The translations under genes and the position numbers were made by a program. A DNA stretch of 64,000 bases, taken from Gorillibacterium timonense (GTDB lineage: Bacteria > Bacillota > Bacilli > Paenibacillales > NBRC-103111). The stretch is taken from positions 124,001-188,000 of the forward strand of contig NZ_LN881721.1 in the NCBI RefSeq assembly GCF_001457415.1. The letters are read 5' to 3'. Position 1 is the stretch's first letter; every line of letters begins with the position of its first letter. The notes beneath the pieces were generated by a model. It saw nothing but the letters and a program-made list of their open reading frames with translations. It was not told where the DNA came from and made no database searches. This document shows, in pieces, positions 8,256 to 17,476 of this stretch.

Positions 8256-9356
8256 ATGAAATATTCGATAGGCAAAAGCTCGAAGCATGACATCAAGGAA
8301 GCCGTTGCGGAAGCCGCGGTCGGACTCTCCTCGCCAAAGCTCCTCTTGTTTTTCTCGGATGTGGGGCATTTCGAGAAGGCTAACGAAGAGATCAAGGGGA
8401 AATTTCCGGACAGCCTTATTCTCGGAGCAACCACCTTCGCCGGCTTCTGTAAGGAGGGGGCTTATAAAGAGAGCCTGCTCGTCCTGGGAATTGAAGAGGG
8501 CATTGAATGCTATGCCGATGTGTTGGAGGACGCGAATCAGTTTCCTCTGAAGCATGTGGATCGAATCAAGCGGTGCTTGCAAAATTTCGATGATACGAAG
8601 AATACGGTGTGCTTCGAGGTTTCTACCGCCTTAATGAGCTGCGAGGAATTGGTTTTGTCTACGATGAATTCCGTCCTCGAAGAGGAGGATATCCCCTTGT
8701 TCGGAGGATCGGCGGGGGACCACGGCAAAGCGGAACAGACGATGATTGCTTTAAACGGTACCCTGTACAACAACGCCTGTGCGTTTGTCTTCATCAAGAA
8801 TCTCGGAGGGAGGGTTCGCCTGTATCGGGAAAACATCTACAAGCCGACAACCCATTCCTTTACCGCAACGAAGGTTGATGAACGAAACCGGATCGTCCAC
8901 GAATACGATAATCGGCCGGCAGCCGTGGTCGTAGCGGAGGCGCTGGACACAACGGTAGAGGGCCTGTCGAAATACTTGGACAGCTATCCCATGGGCAGAG
9001 TCATCGGAAATGAGATGTACATTACCGCTAATCAAATGGTTACGGCCAACCGCGGGATGTCCTATCATGCCAAGGTATACAACAATTCGCACATGGTGCT
9101 TCTGGAGCCGGACGATTATAAGGCGGTGATCCGAACGACCATTGCCACGGTCAAACAGGACATCCCCCGACCTTCTCTCGGAATCATGGTGAACTGTCTA
9201 GCCCGATCCATGCTGTTCGAAGGGGATGGCTATCTGAATGAGTTTGCCAAGGAAATGAGTGCTGCCTTGGGGAATTACATTGGATTTGCCGGATACGGAG
9301 AGCAGTTGGGACAGCAGCATTTTAACCAAACGATGGTCTTGGCTGTATTCGAATGA
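8256..9356 (+). CDS. FIST-domain sensory protein
   Basis: The 366-residue protein shows the FIST N and FIST C layout: an N-terminal half with [11 protein letters not shown] and LFGGSAGD, and a C-terminal half ending [22 protein letters not shown] domains bind small ligands, possibly amino acids, and occur in signalling proteins. There is no output domain or membrane helix here, so it looks like a free cytoplasmic sensor. ATG 8256 is preceded by AGAGGGTG. The next gene, a soluble chemoreceptor, begins 16 bases after its stop, so the two are very likely one transcript and one signalling unit. Confidence 0.85.
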   Translation: MKYSIGKSSKHDIKEAVAEAAVGLSSPKLLLFFSDVGHFEKANEEIKGKFPDSLILGATTFAGFCKEGAYKESLLVLGIEEGIECYADVLEDANQFPLKHVDRIKRCLQNFDDTKNTVCFEVSTALMSCEELVLSTMNSVLEEEDIPLFGGSAGDHGKAEQTMIALNGTLYNNACAFVFIKNLGGRVRLYRENIYKPTTHSFTATKVDERNRIVHEYDNRPAAVVVAEALDTTVEGLSKYLDSYPMGRVIGNEMYITANQMVTANRGMSYHAKVYNNSHMVLLEPDDYKAVIRTTIATVKQDIPRPSLGIMVNCLARSMLFEGDGYLNEFAKEMSAALGNYIGFAGYGEQLGQQHFNQTMVLAVFE

Positions 9357-9372
9357 TGAGGCGGGTATACCT

Positions 9373-10362
9373 ATGAGATGGTTTAATTTCGCGGACAAAT
9401 CGGGTGGGACGGATCAAGTGGCGGCTGCATTAGAGCCTGTGGAGCAACAGACTTGCGACCCGGCGGGTAGTTACGACCAAGAAGTGTTATACGGCATTAC
9501 GCACATCGAGAAGAAGCTCGATCAATTTATGAATGAAGAGGTCATTGTGACTCAATCCATTCAGGACATCGGGACGACGTACTCTCAGATCAGCGGCATT
9601 CAGGATATGATGACGAGGCTGGATGCGAACTTCAATCAGTTCCGACAGTATGTCCAGGAGATCGACGGCGTCATGAATCAGACCGAGACGGCTGTTGAGC
9701 GAGCGGATGATAAAATGGGCATCTTGTCCGAAAAGCTGAACGGAACCTGCGGGGAGCTTCATTCCATCACGGATGCCTTCCAGGTGCTGGAGGAGAGCTT
9801 CAAGCAGATCAAGGACATGTCTGCCGGCATTACCGAGATTGCAAGCAGCACGAACCTGCTGGCGCTGAATGCTTCCATAGAGGCGGCGCGTGCAGGAGAT
9901 GCGGGCAGGGGCTTCGCCGTTGTCGCAGAGGAAATCAGGAAGTTGTCCACCTCTACCGCCATGATGGTGAAGGGGATTGACGACAGCGTCAAGACGCTCT
10001 ATCACAGTATGGATTCGCTCAAAGGCAGCATTCAGCAAACCGCCGCCACCATTCAAAGCAATTATCAATATGCCCAAAACGTGCAGCATGATTTTAAAGA
10101 AGTTGCGGAATGCACAGGGGAAGTGAAGAACTTCAGCAGTCGGATTATTACCGGAATTGAGCAAACGAGCGCGGAGATCAATGACGCGGCATCCGGCGTT
10201 GGCTCCGTGGCTGCGCTTGTGACCTCGCTGGGCAGCAAGCTGGAGAAGCTGAATCTGAGGTTAAGCAAGCGATCGATCATTATCAGCAGCATTACCGACT
10301 TCCTGCAGCAGATCGAGAACTTGCTCAACCATTCCTTAAGCCGCAAGGGAAAAAAGCGCTGA
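9373..10362 (+). CDS. Soluble methyl-accepting chemotaxis protein
   Basis: The 329-residue protein has the MCP signalling domain, with the conserved hairpin tip at about residues 155-200 ([20 protein letters not shown], then [14 protein letters not shown]). The tip binds CheA and CheW. The N-terminal 130 residues are helical, with no transmembrane segment, no HAMP and no recognised ligand domain, so this is a cytoplasmic receptor that needs a partner for sensing. The FIST protein directly upstream is the obvious candidate. I choose ATG 9373 as the start; GAGG lies 11 bases upstream. The gene ends before a hairpin at 10413. Confidence 0.85.
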   Translation: MRWFNFADKSGGTDQVAAALEPVEQQTCDPAGSYDQEVLYGITHIEKKLDQFMNEEVIVTQSIQDIGTTYSQISGIQDMMTRLDANFNQFRQYVQEIDGVMNQTETAVERADDKMGILSEKLNGTCGELHSITDAFQVLEESFKQIKDMSAGITEIASSTNLLALNASIEAARAGDAGRGFAVVAEEIRKLSTSTAMMVKGIDDSVKTLYHSMDSLKGSIQQTAATIQSNYQYAQNVQHDFKEVAECTGEVKNFSSRIITGIEQTSAEINDAASGVGSVAALVTSLGSKLEKLNLRLSKRSIIISSITDFLQQIENLLNHSLSRKGKKR

Positions 10363-10412
10363 TCGGCGTGACGATGCCGAGCTTCGCCACCGAATAAACC
10401 AGCTGCAAAGCG

Positions 10413-10440
10413 GAAGGCCATCCAACACAGGATGGCCTTC
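10413..10440 (+). terminator. Hairpin terminator after the FIST-MCP pair
   Basis: GAAGGCCATCC (10413-10423) pairs perfectly with GGATGGCCTTC (10430-10440). The following T tract is short (ACTCTT), so efficiency may be modest. Confidence 0.65.
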
Positions 10441-10467
10441 ACTCTTGCTGTCAGAGGTTATGGTGAT

Positions 10468-10490
10468 CCGTACCACATGGGGGCAAGTTT
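10468..10490 (+). repeat. Left copy of a direct repeat flanking the fic gene
   Basis: CCGTACCACATGGGGGCAAG followed by TTT matches the copy at 11733-11756 apart from one substitution and the ATG/AAGG difference in the middle. The pair encloses the AT-rich fic gene. Confidence 0.6.
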
Positions 10491-10501
10491 TAAGAAACAT
10501 T

Positions 10502-10529
10502 ATTTCGTTAACGCAAAAAATAACGAAAT
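10502..10529. promoter_or_regulatory. Inverted repeat upstream of fic
   Basis: ATTTCGTTA (10502-10510) and TAACGAAAT (10521-10529) are perfect inverted copies separated by 10 bases. It lies about 60 bases before the fic ribosome site, so it may be an operator, perhaps for the winged-helix part of the Fic protein itself. A transcript hairpin is an alternative. Confidence 0.45.
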
Positions 10530-10588
10530 GATTTTTCCTTATTTGTGATAAACTAATACCAGTAACAAAAGAAAGGAGATGATGGCAA

Positions 10589-11707
10589 CTGTACTCTCCG
10601 AACTTTGAATATAACCACTTGATAATTAAGGACTTAATGTCAGTCGAGCGATCGAGAGCAATTGTGGATATTTTGCCGATTCCTGCAGATGTAGAAAGGG
10701 ATCTTAGAGAAAAGGCACGCTTAAAGATGACTCATTATTCCACAAGGATAGAAGGTAACCCATTAAGTATTGAGCAGGTTTCTCAAATTGTTAAGGCTAA
10801 ACGTGATCATTCTCGGATAAGAGCCGAGGAAGAGGTTAGAAATTATTGGGATGCACTTTCCTTCTTAAATACAGCAAGAAAATTAAAATACCCCATTAAT
10901 GAACCATTTATAAAACGGTTACATGCAATTATTGAAAGAAGAGGGGTTGGAAGAAAAACGGTAGCTAGTTCCTATAGAGGACCAACACCTCCAGGAACAC
11001 TGTTTGCAGTTTATGATGCTGAAACCAAACAGCCGGATTATATTCCTCCTGAGTGGACAGACGTTCCACAGCTCATGATTGATCTAGTGGACTGGATTAA
11101 TAAAGAAGAAGAACTTCCTGTTCCGATTAAAGCAGCTATTGCGGCATATCAATTATTGACCATTCATCCCTTTGAAGATGGCAACGGTAGAACTTCTAGA
11201 GCATTGGCATCCTATATATTATCTACCGGGGGTTACAATTTACGAGGATTTAACTCAATGGAGGAGTATTATTTCGCAGATTTGTCAGGGTACTATAAAA
11301 ATATACAAATGGGGTTGCCTGCTTTATATTATAACGGACGCAACAATCCACAGACTTTATCACCCTGGATTGAATATTTCACACGAATCATGGCGTATGC
11401 CTTCGAGCAAGTGGCAATATCGGCCCATAAAAATAGTAAGAACTTAGTTGATCCAATTATAGGAAGACTTGAGCCTAAAGAGCTAGTGTTGTTGCGTATG
11501 TTAATTCAGAACGACGGAGTAATCAAACCTAGAGATATTGCCGAGGCTTTCCAAGTAACTGGAAGGACAGCAACCAACTGGACAAAAGAGTGGTTAACTA
11601 AGGGTTTGTTAAAACCAGCAAGTGGAGCAAAGCGAATTACCTCATATTGTATAGGTGATCAATATGCTGGCATTAGTTTAATAGACCTAGGTTACCTGGA
11701 TCATTAA
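10589..11707 (+). CDS. Fic family protein (class II, with C-terminal winged helix)
   Basis: The Fic core motif HPFEDGNGRTSR is intact around residue 195, so AMPylation or a related nucleotidyl transfer onto a protein hydroxyl is expected. An inhibitory helix motif (S/T-x-x-x-E-G/N) is seen N-terminally as STRIEGN, typical of class II Fic proteins. The C-terminus resembles a winged helix (DIAEAFQVTGRTATNWTKEW). The first ATG in frame would cut off family-typical sequence: reading from CTG 10589 gives MYSPNFEYNHL, the usual Fic opening, with AAAGGAGATG about ten bases upstream, so I infer a CTG start; TTG 10619 is the other option. The gene is much richer in A+T than its neighbours and is flanked by near-identical repeats, suggesting transfer. 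Confidence 0.85.
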   Translation: MYSPNFEYNHLIIKDLMSVERSRAIVDILPIPADVERDLREKARLKMTHYSTRIEGNPLSIEQVSQIVKAKRDHSRIRAEEEVRNYWDALSFLNTARKLKYPINEPFIKRLHAIIERRGVGRKTVASSYRGPTPPGTLFAVYDAETKQPDYIPPEWTDVPQLMIDLVDWINKEEELPVPIKAAIAAYQLLTIHPFEDGNGRTSRALASYILSTGGYNLRGFNSMEEYYFADLSGYYKNIQMGLPALYYNGRNNPQTLSPWIEYFTRIMAYAFEQVAISAHKNSKNLVDPIIGRLEPKELVLLRMLIQNDGVIKPRDIAEAFQVTGRTATNWTKEWLTKGLLKPASGAKRITSYCIGDQYAGISLIDLGYLDH

Positions 11708-11732
11708 TTGCCCCTTCAGCTAACACAGAGAA

Positions 11733-11756
11733 CCATACCACAAGGGGGGCAAGTTT
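11733..11756 (+). repeat. Right copy of a direct repeat flanking the fic gene
   Basis: CCATACCACAAGGGGGGCAA followed by GTTT; partner of the copy at 10468-10490. The two lie about 1.25 kb apart in the same orientation. Confidence 0.6.
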
Positions 11757-11806
11757 CTCAGCCCCTGCCCTCAAGTGATCTCCGTTGTCTCTGTGTCCTC
11801 CTATCA

Positions 11807-12904
11807 TTAGCCTCTTTGAACTTCTAGCGCTCTTACCGTTTCGCCTTCCATGAGCACGGGGGGATAGTAGGTGTTCGTTCGCAGGTCCTTTTTTCCTTGC
11901 AGCTTCTTAATGACCCAATCCGCAGCATCCCGTCCCATTTGTTCCTGTGGGTGTGTCAAGGTCGTGAGTTTGATGTTCGCATTCTTGGCGATATAGGAAT
12001 TGTCTTGACCGATGATGGACAAGTGCTCCGGTACGGATATGTCGAGTTGTCTGCATACATGTACAACCTCTAACCCTACCTCGTCGTTATAGCAGATGAT
12101 CCCCGTTAATGCATCTCGATTATCCGTTAGGAATTTCTTCAAATTTGTCGACAGATCGGGCTTCGTCTCGGTATCGAAGGAAAGCACCTGCTCGGGGTGG
12201 AATCGCAATTTGGCTTCTCCGAGAGCTTTTATATACCCCTTCATTCGGAATTTCCCCTGCAAATCATCCATCTTCGCAATGATCCCGATTTGGGTATGTC
12301 CTTTCGAAATCAACTCTTTGGTTGCCAGATAGCTGGATTGAACGTCATCGAGACACAAGAAAGGAACATCCAATTCTTCATAATAAGCATTGATCATGAT
12401 GAAGGGAACATCTTGCTCCTTGAGCGCTAAGTAGTACGCAATATTGGGATTGTATAGGTTGCTTTTGGTAGGCTCGATAATCAACCCATCTACACCGAAT
12501 GAGAGCATCATTTCCAATGCTTTCTTTTCTTGCGCGACATCATTATTTGTACTGGCCAATAGTAACGAATAATTGTCTTCATTCAATCGGCCTTCAATCC
12601 CACGGATAATCGAAGGAAAGATGTAATCGGAAATGTAGGTCGTGATGACACCGATTGTTTTATTAGTGGCAGTCCCGCCGGTTTTGGATCGGAAATGGTT
12701 GCTGACATAAGTGCCGGAACCCTTTTCGCTTCTTAAAAAGCCTTCCTTCGATAGCTCCAAAATGGCTTTTCGAACCGTCTGTCGGCTTACCTTGTAGATA
12801 CCTTGCAAAGCGGATTCGGTAGGGATTTGTTCCCCTATGGTATAAGAACCTGATAAAATATGGCTTTTTATCTCATCGATGATGACCTGATATTTTGGCT
12901 TCAT
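11807..12904 (-). CDS. araR: Arabinose operon repressor AraR
   Basis: This 365-residue regulator joins a GntR-type winged helix (residues about 1-70, SRQTVRKAILELSKEGFL) to a LacI/GalR-type periplasmic-binding-like effector domain (about 80-360, KTIGVITTYISDYIFPSIIR). That fusion is the signature of AraR of Bacillus and relatives, which represses arabinose genes until L-arabinose binds. It is divergent from araB-araD-araA, and AraR-box-like palindromes lie in the shared 286 bp, including one over its own -10, so autorepression is likely. ATG 12904 is preferred over GTG 12913 from the spacing of the GAAAGAAGTG ribosome site. Confidence 0.92.
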   Translation of the reverse strand: MKPKYQVIIDEIKSHILSGSYTIGEQIPTESALQGIYKVSRQTVRKAILELSKEGFLRSEKGSGTYVSNHFRSKTGGTATNKTIGVITTYISDYIFPSIIRGIEGRLNEDNYSLLLASTNNDVAQEKKALEMMLSFGVDGLIIEPTKSNLYNPNIAYYLALKEQDVPFIMINAYYEELDVPFLCLDDVQSSYLATKELISKGHTQIGIIAKMDDLQGKFRMKGYIKALGEAKLRFHPEQVLSFDTETKPDLSTNLKKFLTDNRDALTGIICYNDEVGLEVVHVCRQLDISVPEHLSIIGQDNSYIAKNANIKLTTLTHPQEQMGRDAADWVIKKLQGKKDLRTNTYYPPVLMEGETVRALEVQRG

Positions 12905-12954
12905 GTTACCCACTTCTTTCCTTGTTGATCGAATACAACTTTCGATAACGAAGT

Positions 12955-12970
12955 ATTTGTATGTACATAT
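12955..12970. promoter_or_regulatory. AraR box next to the araR promoter
   Basis: ATTTGTATGTACATAT matches the B. subtilis AraR consensus ATTTGTACGTACAAAT at 14 of 16 positions. A TATAAT read on the minus strand (12969-12974) overlaps its edge, as expected for autorepression of araR. Confidence 0.75.
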
Positions 12971-13079
12971 TATAGCGTAATTATGAATTTCGTATACTGC
13001 TTTTCCTAGTTGGATAAAGATAATAATGAAAGAATAGAAGGGGTTATGGAATAATTGTAAGTATATCTATTGTTTGATG

Positions 13080-13109
13080 TTGACAAATGTACGAACAAAA
13101 AAATATACT
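13080..13109 (+). promoter_or_regulatory. araBDA promoter with an AraR box in the spacer
   Basis: TTGACA (13080-13085) and TATACT (13104-13109) are 18 bases apart. A second AraR-like box, AAATGTACGAACAAAA (13085-13100, 12 of 16 matches), fills the spacer, so bound AraR would block polymerase. Confidence 0.75.
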
Positions 13110-13124
13110 AAAGCTGTCAATAAG

Positions 13125-13138
13125 GGAAAGCGCCTTCT
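13125..13138 (+). promoter_or_regulatory. Possible catabolite-response element (cre)
   Basis: GGAAAGCGCCTTCT matches the CcpA cre pattern TGAAANCGNTTTCA at most positions and lies just downstream of the araB -10, where CcpA commonly blocks transcription. Tentative. Confidence 0.35.
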
Positions 13139-13190
13139 TTTTCGATTATAGAGGATAACCCGCTTTGTCAGGGAGAGGAGTCACGCAGGG

Positions 13191-14804
13191 ATGGATCAAG
13201 ACTTGAAACAAGCCATTGCCAAGGGAGAAACATCACTTGGCATCGAATTTGGATCTACCCGGATCAAGGCCGTGTTGATCGATCATCGGTTTAAGACCAT
13301 CGCATCGGGAAGCTACGAGTGGGAGAACCTCTTGGTTGATGGATATTGGACGTACAACTTGGCGGATATTATCGCGGGTCTGCAAGTGGCTTATCGTGAG
13401 ATGAAGCAAGAAGTTGAACGGGACTATGGAATCCCCCTTCAAACCGTCGGTTCAATCGGATTCTCGGCCATGATGCACGGATATATGGCTTTTGACAGCA
13501 TGGGGGAGCTGCTGGTTCCCTTCCGGACTTGGCGGAATGCAACAACCGGCGCCGCGGCGAAAGAATTGACGGACCAATTCCAATTCAACATCCCCGAACG
13601 GTGGAGCATCGCTCACCTCTATCAGGCGATATTGAACGAAGAACAACATGTGCCTCGCATCGATTACCTGACAACGTTAGCGGGATACATTCACGGTTTG
13701 CTGACGGGCAACAAGGTGATTGGCATCGGAGACGCATCGGGCATGTTCCCGATTGATGAAGCCGCTCAAGATTACCATGCGTCGATGGTGAAGCAGTTTG
13801 ATGAACTCGTCGCGGCGAAGGGATATCCATGGAAGCTGAAGGGTATTCTCCCCAAAGTCCTTACCGCAGGCGAGCAGGCAGGCGTATTAACCGAGGCGGG
13901 CGCCAAGCTACTGGACCCATCCGGGACGCTGCAGCCTGGTATTCCGCTATGCCCGCCGGAGGGTGATGCGGGGACCGGGATGGTGGCTACGAATAGTGTG
14001 AGGAAACGGACGGGCAACATCTCCGTCGGGACTTCCGTTTTTGCCATGATTGTCTTGGAGAAGGAGCTAACGGCCGTTTATCCGGAAATCGATTTGGTGA
14101 CTACCCCGGACGGCAGTCTGGTCGGCATGGTTCATGCCAACAACTGCTCAAGCGACATCAATGCCTGGATGGGCTTGTTCCGTGAATTCTACGAAGCCAT
14201 GGGGCAGAAGGTCGACTCCAATCAATTGTTCGGCGTGCTGTTCAACAAGGCGATGGCGGCGGACCCCGATGGCGGCGGGTTGCTGAGTTACGGGTATTTC
14301 TCGGGTGAAAACATCACCGGAATCGAGAAGGGCCGGCCGCTGTTTGTCCGCTCTCCCGAAAGCCGGTTTAACCTGGCCAACTTCATGCGGACCCATCTGT
14401 TTACCGCCTTCGCCGCTCTGAAGATCGGCATGGATATTCTGACCAAGAAGGAAGACGTCGCCATCGACAGCATTTTGGCTCACGGAGGATTATTTAAGAC
14501 CCCTCTCGTCGGACAGAAGATGGTTGCGGCGGCCCTGAATGTTCCGGTTTCCGTCATGGCGACAGCCGGGGAAGGCGGGGCGTGGGGGATGGCGATCCTG
14601 GCCGCTTACATGATGAACAAAGCTCAACAAGAAAGTCTGGATGACTTCCTCGATCAACAAGTCTTTAAAGAGGTGGAGGGCCAAGAAGTCGATCCGGACG
14701 GTTCTGATGTAAAAGGATTCGAAGCTTTCATGGAACGCTACACAAAAGGGTTGGCGATTGAGCAGGCCGCTGTGGATCATCTTGTAGAGAACGGGAGGGA
14801 TTGA
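13191..14804 (+). CDS. araB: FGGY-family L-ribulokinase
   Basis: The 537-residue protein is a FGGY sugar kinase: an N-terminal ATPase fold with [16 protein letters not shown], a second lobe with [12 protein letters not shown], and a C-terminal [15 protein letters not shown] adenosine-contact region. It resembles the Lactobacillus/clostridial type of AraB, which differs from the B. subtilis and E. coli form, and is often labelled xylulokinase. Its place directly before araD and araA, and behind the AraR-controlled promoter, argues for phosphorylation of L-ribulose to L-ribulose-5-phosphate with ATP. ATG 13191 has GGGAGAGGAG upstream. Its stop lies one base before the start of araD. Confidence 0.88.
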   Translation: MDQDLKQAIAKGETSLGIEFGSTRIKAVLIDHRFKTIASGSYEWENLLVDGYWTYNLADIIAGLQVAYREMKQEVERDYGIPLQTVGSIGFSAMMHGYMAFDSMGELLVPFRTWRNATTGAAAKELTDQFQFNIPERWSIAHLYQAILNEEQHVPRIDYLTTLAGYIHGLLTGNKVIGIGDASGMFPIDEAAQDYHASMVKQFDELVAAKGYPWKLKGILPKVLTAGEQAGVLTEAGAKLLDPSGTLQPGIPLCPPEGDAGTGMVATNSVRKRTGNISVGTSVFAMIVLEKELTAVYPEIDLVTTPDGSLVGMVHANNCSSDINAWMGLFREFYEAMGQKVDSNQLFGVLFNKAMAADPDGGGLLSYGYFSGENITGIEKGRPLFVRSPESRFNLANFMRTHLFTAFAALKIGMDILTKKEDVAIDSILAHGGLFKTPLVGQKMVAAALNVPVSVMATAGEGGAWGMAILAAYMMNKAQQESLDDFLDQQVFKEVEGQEVDPDGSDVKGFEAFMERYTKGLAIEQAAVDHLVENGRD

Positions 14805-14805
14805 T

Positions 14806-15501
14806 GTGTTAGAGCAGCTGAAGGAAGAAGTATATGAGGCCAATCTGGACCTGCCTAAACAGGGACTCGTGAAATACACCTGGGGCAATGTAAGCGCCGT
14901 GGATCGGCAAAGCGGCTTATTCGTCATCAAGCCGAGCGGCGTCAGCTATGAAAAGATGAAGCCCAGCGATATGGTCGTCGTTGATTTTGACGGCAATGTG
15001 GTGGAGGGAGAGCTCAGGCCTTCCTCCGATACCCCGACTCACGCTGTGCTGTATAAGCATTACGCAGAGATCGGCGGCATCGTGCACACCCATTCGACTT
15101 GGGCGACCGTCTGGGCGCAAGCCGGTCTTGATGTCCCTGTCATGGGGACGACTCATGCAGACACCTTCTACGGTTCCGTACCCTGTGCCCGTTTCCTGAC
15201 CCAAGAGGAGATTGATCGCGGCTATGAAGCAGAGACCGGACGGGTTATCATCGAGACCTTTGAGCAGCGGGGCTTAGACATTATGGCGGTCCCCGGTGTT
15301 CTGCTCAAGGGCCATGCACCCTTCACCTGGGGCAAGGATGCGAAGTCGGCCGTCATGAACAGCGTCGTGCTGGAAGAGGTTTCGAAAACGAACTTGTTTG
15401 CACGCGAATTGAATCATTTTGCGGAAGAGCTGCCCCAACGAATTTTGGATAAGCACTATTTGCGGAAGCATGGGAAAGACGCCTATTACGGACAAAAGTA
15501 A
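14806..15501 (+). CDS. araD: L-ribulose-5-phosphate 4-epimerase
   Basis: The 231-residue protein belongs to the class II aldolase/epimerase family. It shows GNVSAVD, IKPSGV, SSDTPTH, the zinc-binding HTHS around residue 96 and GTTHADTF. It converts L-ribulose-5-phosphate to D-xylulose-5-phosphate, feeding the pentose-phosphate or phosphoketolase route. GTG 14806 starts one base after the araB stop, with GGGAGGG in the end of araB, so translation is probably coupled. Length is normal for AraD. Confidence 0.93.
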   Translation: MLEQLKEEVYEANLDLPKQGLVKYTWGNVSAVDRQSGLFVIKPSGVSYEKMKPSDMVVVDFDGNVVEGELRPSSDTPTHAVLYKHYAEIGGIVHTHSTWATVWAQAGLDVPVMGTTHADTFYGSVPCARFLTQEEIDRGYEAETGRVIIETFEQRGLDIMAVPGVLLKGHAPFTWGKDAKSAVMNSVVLEEVSKTNLFARELNHFAEELPQRILDKHYLRKHGKDAYYGQK

Positions 15502-15535
15502 TCCAAATCATCATACAGAGAAGAGGATGAGTAAG

Positions 15536-16960
15536 ATGACAACAGCAGCAAAAAAAGAATTTTGGTTTGTCGTAGGGTCCCAGCACCTTTATGGGGAAGA
15601 AGCGTTAGCAGAAGTCAAAGCTCACGCGCAGGTCATGACCGACGCCCTGAATAAGAGTGGGGTTCTGCCTTACCCGCTTGTCCTGCAGGACCTGGCTGTC
15701 ACTGCAGACAAGATCACGACCATCATGAAGGAAGTCAACTATCGCGACGAGGTTGCCGGTGTCATTACCTGGATGCATACGTTCTCGCCCGCAAAAATGT
15801 GGATTCGCGGAACGAAATTGCTGCAGAAGCCTTTGCTTCATCTGGCCACGCAATACAATGAGAGCATTCCTTGGGCGACGATTGACATGGACTTCATGAA
15901 CCTGAATCAGGCCGCTCATGGTGACCGGGAATATGGCTTCATCAATGCTCGTTTGAATAAACAAAACAAAGTGGTCGTCGGGTACTGGGAGCGCGCCGAA
16001 GTACAGAAGCATATCGCAGACTGGATGGATGTAGCGGTTGCTTATAACGAAGGCTTCACCATCAAAGTCGCCCGCTTCGGCGACAACATGCGCAACGTCG
16101 GCGTTACGGAAGGGGATAAAGTCGAGGCGCAAATTCAATTTGGCTGGACCGTCGACTATTTCGGCATCGGCGACCTTGTTCAATACGTAAATGCGGTTAC
16201 GGCAGAAGAGGTTGATGCTCTGTTTGCGGAATACTCCAACCTGTATGATTTTGATTATGGCACGTACAGCAAGGAAGCTTGGGAGGCCAGCGTAAAAGTT
16301 CAAGCCAGCTATGAAATCGCCTTGAAACGCTTCCTGGATAACGGCGGGTACAATGCCTTCACGACGAACTTCGAAGACTTGTATGGAATGAAGCAGCTTC
16401 CGGGTCTTGCCGTCCAACGCTTGATGGCACAAGGCTATGGCTTCGCCGGGGAAGGCGACTGGAAGACAGCTGCGCTCGACCGCTTGCTGAAGGTGATGAG
16501 CCACAATGATTCCACTGGCTTCATGGAAGATTACACCTACGAGCTGGCAGCGGGTCAGGAAGCGATCCTGCAGTCGCATATGCTGGAGGTAGACCCGTCT
16601 CTGGCGAGCAATAAGCCGAAGATCCTCGTAGCGCCGCTCGGAATCGGCAACCGCGAAGATCCAGCCCGTCTCGTATTCGACGGCAAGGCAGGAGAAGGCG
16701 TCGTGGTATCGATGGCGGACTTCGGCACGCATTACAAGCTGTTGATCAACGAGGTAACGGCATTTGAGCCGACGGTTCCGGCTCCCAAGCTTCCCGTGGC
16801 TCGCGTGTTGTGGAAAGTGAAGCCGAACTTCCAGGATGGAGTGAAGGCCTGGATCGAGAACGGCGGCGGCCACCATACCGTGGTCTCCTTAACCTTGACG
16901 ACGGATCAAGTTGTCACCTATGCCAAGCTTGTTGGGCTGGAGTACGTGATTATCAAGTAA
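15536..16960 (+). CDS. araA: L-arabinose isomerase
   Basis: The 474-residue protein is the first enzyme of the pathway, converting L-arabinose to L-ribulose with a divalent metal. Family sequence runs from [13 protein letters not shown] at the start, through [15 protein letters not shown] and [15 protein letters not shown], to [10 protein letters not shown] near the end, which includes metal-binding histidines. Length matches the shorter lactobacillus-type AraA. ATG 15536 has GAAGAGG nine bases upstream; ATG 15527 is too close to it. It is the last gene of araB-araD-araA and is followed by a strong terminator. No arabinose transporter lies next to it in this window. Confidence 0.95.
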   Translation: MTTAAKKEFWFVVGSQHLYGEEALAEVKAHAQVMTDALNKSGVLPYPLVLQDLAVTADKITTIMKEVNYRDEVAGVITWMHTFSPAKMWIRGTKLLQKPLLHLATQYNESIPWATIDMDFMNLNQAAHGDREYGFINARLNKQNKVVVGYWERAEVQKHIADWMDVAVAYNEGFTIKVARFGDNMRNVGVTEGDKVEAQIQFGWTVDYFGIGDLVQYVNAVTAEEVDALFAEYSNLYDFDYGTYSKEAWEASVKVQASYEIALKRFLDNGGYNAFTTNFEDLYGMKQLPGLAVQRLMAQGYGFAGEGDWKTAALDRLLKVMSHNDSTGFMEDYTYELAAGQEAILQSHMLEVDPSLASNKPKILVAPLGIGNREDPARLVFDGKAGEGVVVSMADFGTHYKLLINEVTAFEPTVPAPKLPVARVLWKVKPNFQDGVKAWIENGGGHHTVVSLTLTTDQVVTYAKLVGLEYVIIK

Positions 16961-16982
16961 GGATAACCAAGCCATATTCGAA

Positions 16983-17030
16983 AAGAGCAAAACGGTACGT
17001 GCTTATGGCGAAACCGTTTTGCTCTTCTTT
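16983..17030 (+). terminator. Rho-independent terminator of the ara operon
   Basis: AAGAGCAAAACGGT (16983-16996) pairs with ACCGTTTTGCTCTT (17013-17026), followed by CTTTTGC. Confidence 0.85.
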
Positions 17031-17052
17031 TGCTTATCGGGGCGACTGCGGC

Positions 17053-17081
17053 TTGATTATTTATGAAGATAGGTGTACGAT
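17053..17081 (+). promoter_or_regulatory. Promoter of the arsR-aldehyde dehydrogenase operon
   Basis: TTGATT (17053-17058) and TACGAT (17076-17081) are spaced by 17 bases, just before the palindrome at 17099. Confidence 0.6.
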
Positions 17082-17098
17082 AACTCCAATGATTATGT

Positions 17099-17118
17099 TT
17101 AAATGTTTAAACATTTAA
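17099..17118. promoter_or_regulatory. 20-bp perfect palindrome, probable ArsR-family operator
   Basis: TTAAATGTTTAAACATTTAA is a perfect palindrome placed just after the predicted start of transcription and 26 bases before the regulator gene. ArsR-family proteins bind such 12-2-12 type AT-rich palindromes, so autorepression is likely. Confidence 0.65.
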
Positions 17119-17144
17119 TCCTAGATGACAGGGTGATCACCGAC

Positions 17145-17447
17145 ATGGGTAAACAAGCGCTGCAGATTTTTCGCGAAAGCCTTCCGATTCTTCAAGTATT
17201 AAGCGATCCGCACCGTCAGGATATCTTGCTATTCCTCTCCGAGAACGGCAGGAAGACAGTCAATGAAATCACGGAGCAGTTGATCCTGTCTCGTCCGGCG
17301 GTCTCTCATCATTTAAAATTGCTCAAGAACGCAGGGGTCGTCAAAGTCGAGCAAGCTGGCACTCAGCGGTATTATGAGCTGTCCATGCAGGAATCGGTGG
17401 AATTGTTAAGAAGATTGTTGACCGCCTTGGAGCGAGATTGTCTCTAG
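17145..17447 (+). CDS. ArsR/SmtB-family transcriptional repressor
   Basis: The 100-residue protein has the ArsR winged helix: LSDPHRQDILLFLSENG, then TEQLILSRPAVSHHLKLLKN as recognition helix, and RYYELSM for the wing. The metal-site ELCVCDL motif of true metal sensors is missing, so it probably responds to a non-metal signal. I start at ATG 17145, which has AGGGTGAT at a good distance; longer in-frame starts (17133 GTG, 17103 ATG) are possible, but the latter lies inside the operator. It precedes an aldehyde dehydrogenase gene by 29 bases. Confidence 0.82.
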   Translation: MGKQALQIFRESLPILQVLSDPHRQDILLFLSENGRKTVNEITEQLILSRPAVSHHLKLLKNAGVVKVEQAGTQRYYELSMQESVELLRRLLTALERDCL

Positions 17448-17476
17448 ACCTGATTGGATGAAAGGAGGAACAGAGA

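Noticed and set aside
15605-16876. A 423-codon minus-strand frame opposite araA
   Set aside because: The plus strand is clearly L-arabinose isomerase; the reverse frame has no recognisable motif or ribosome site.
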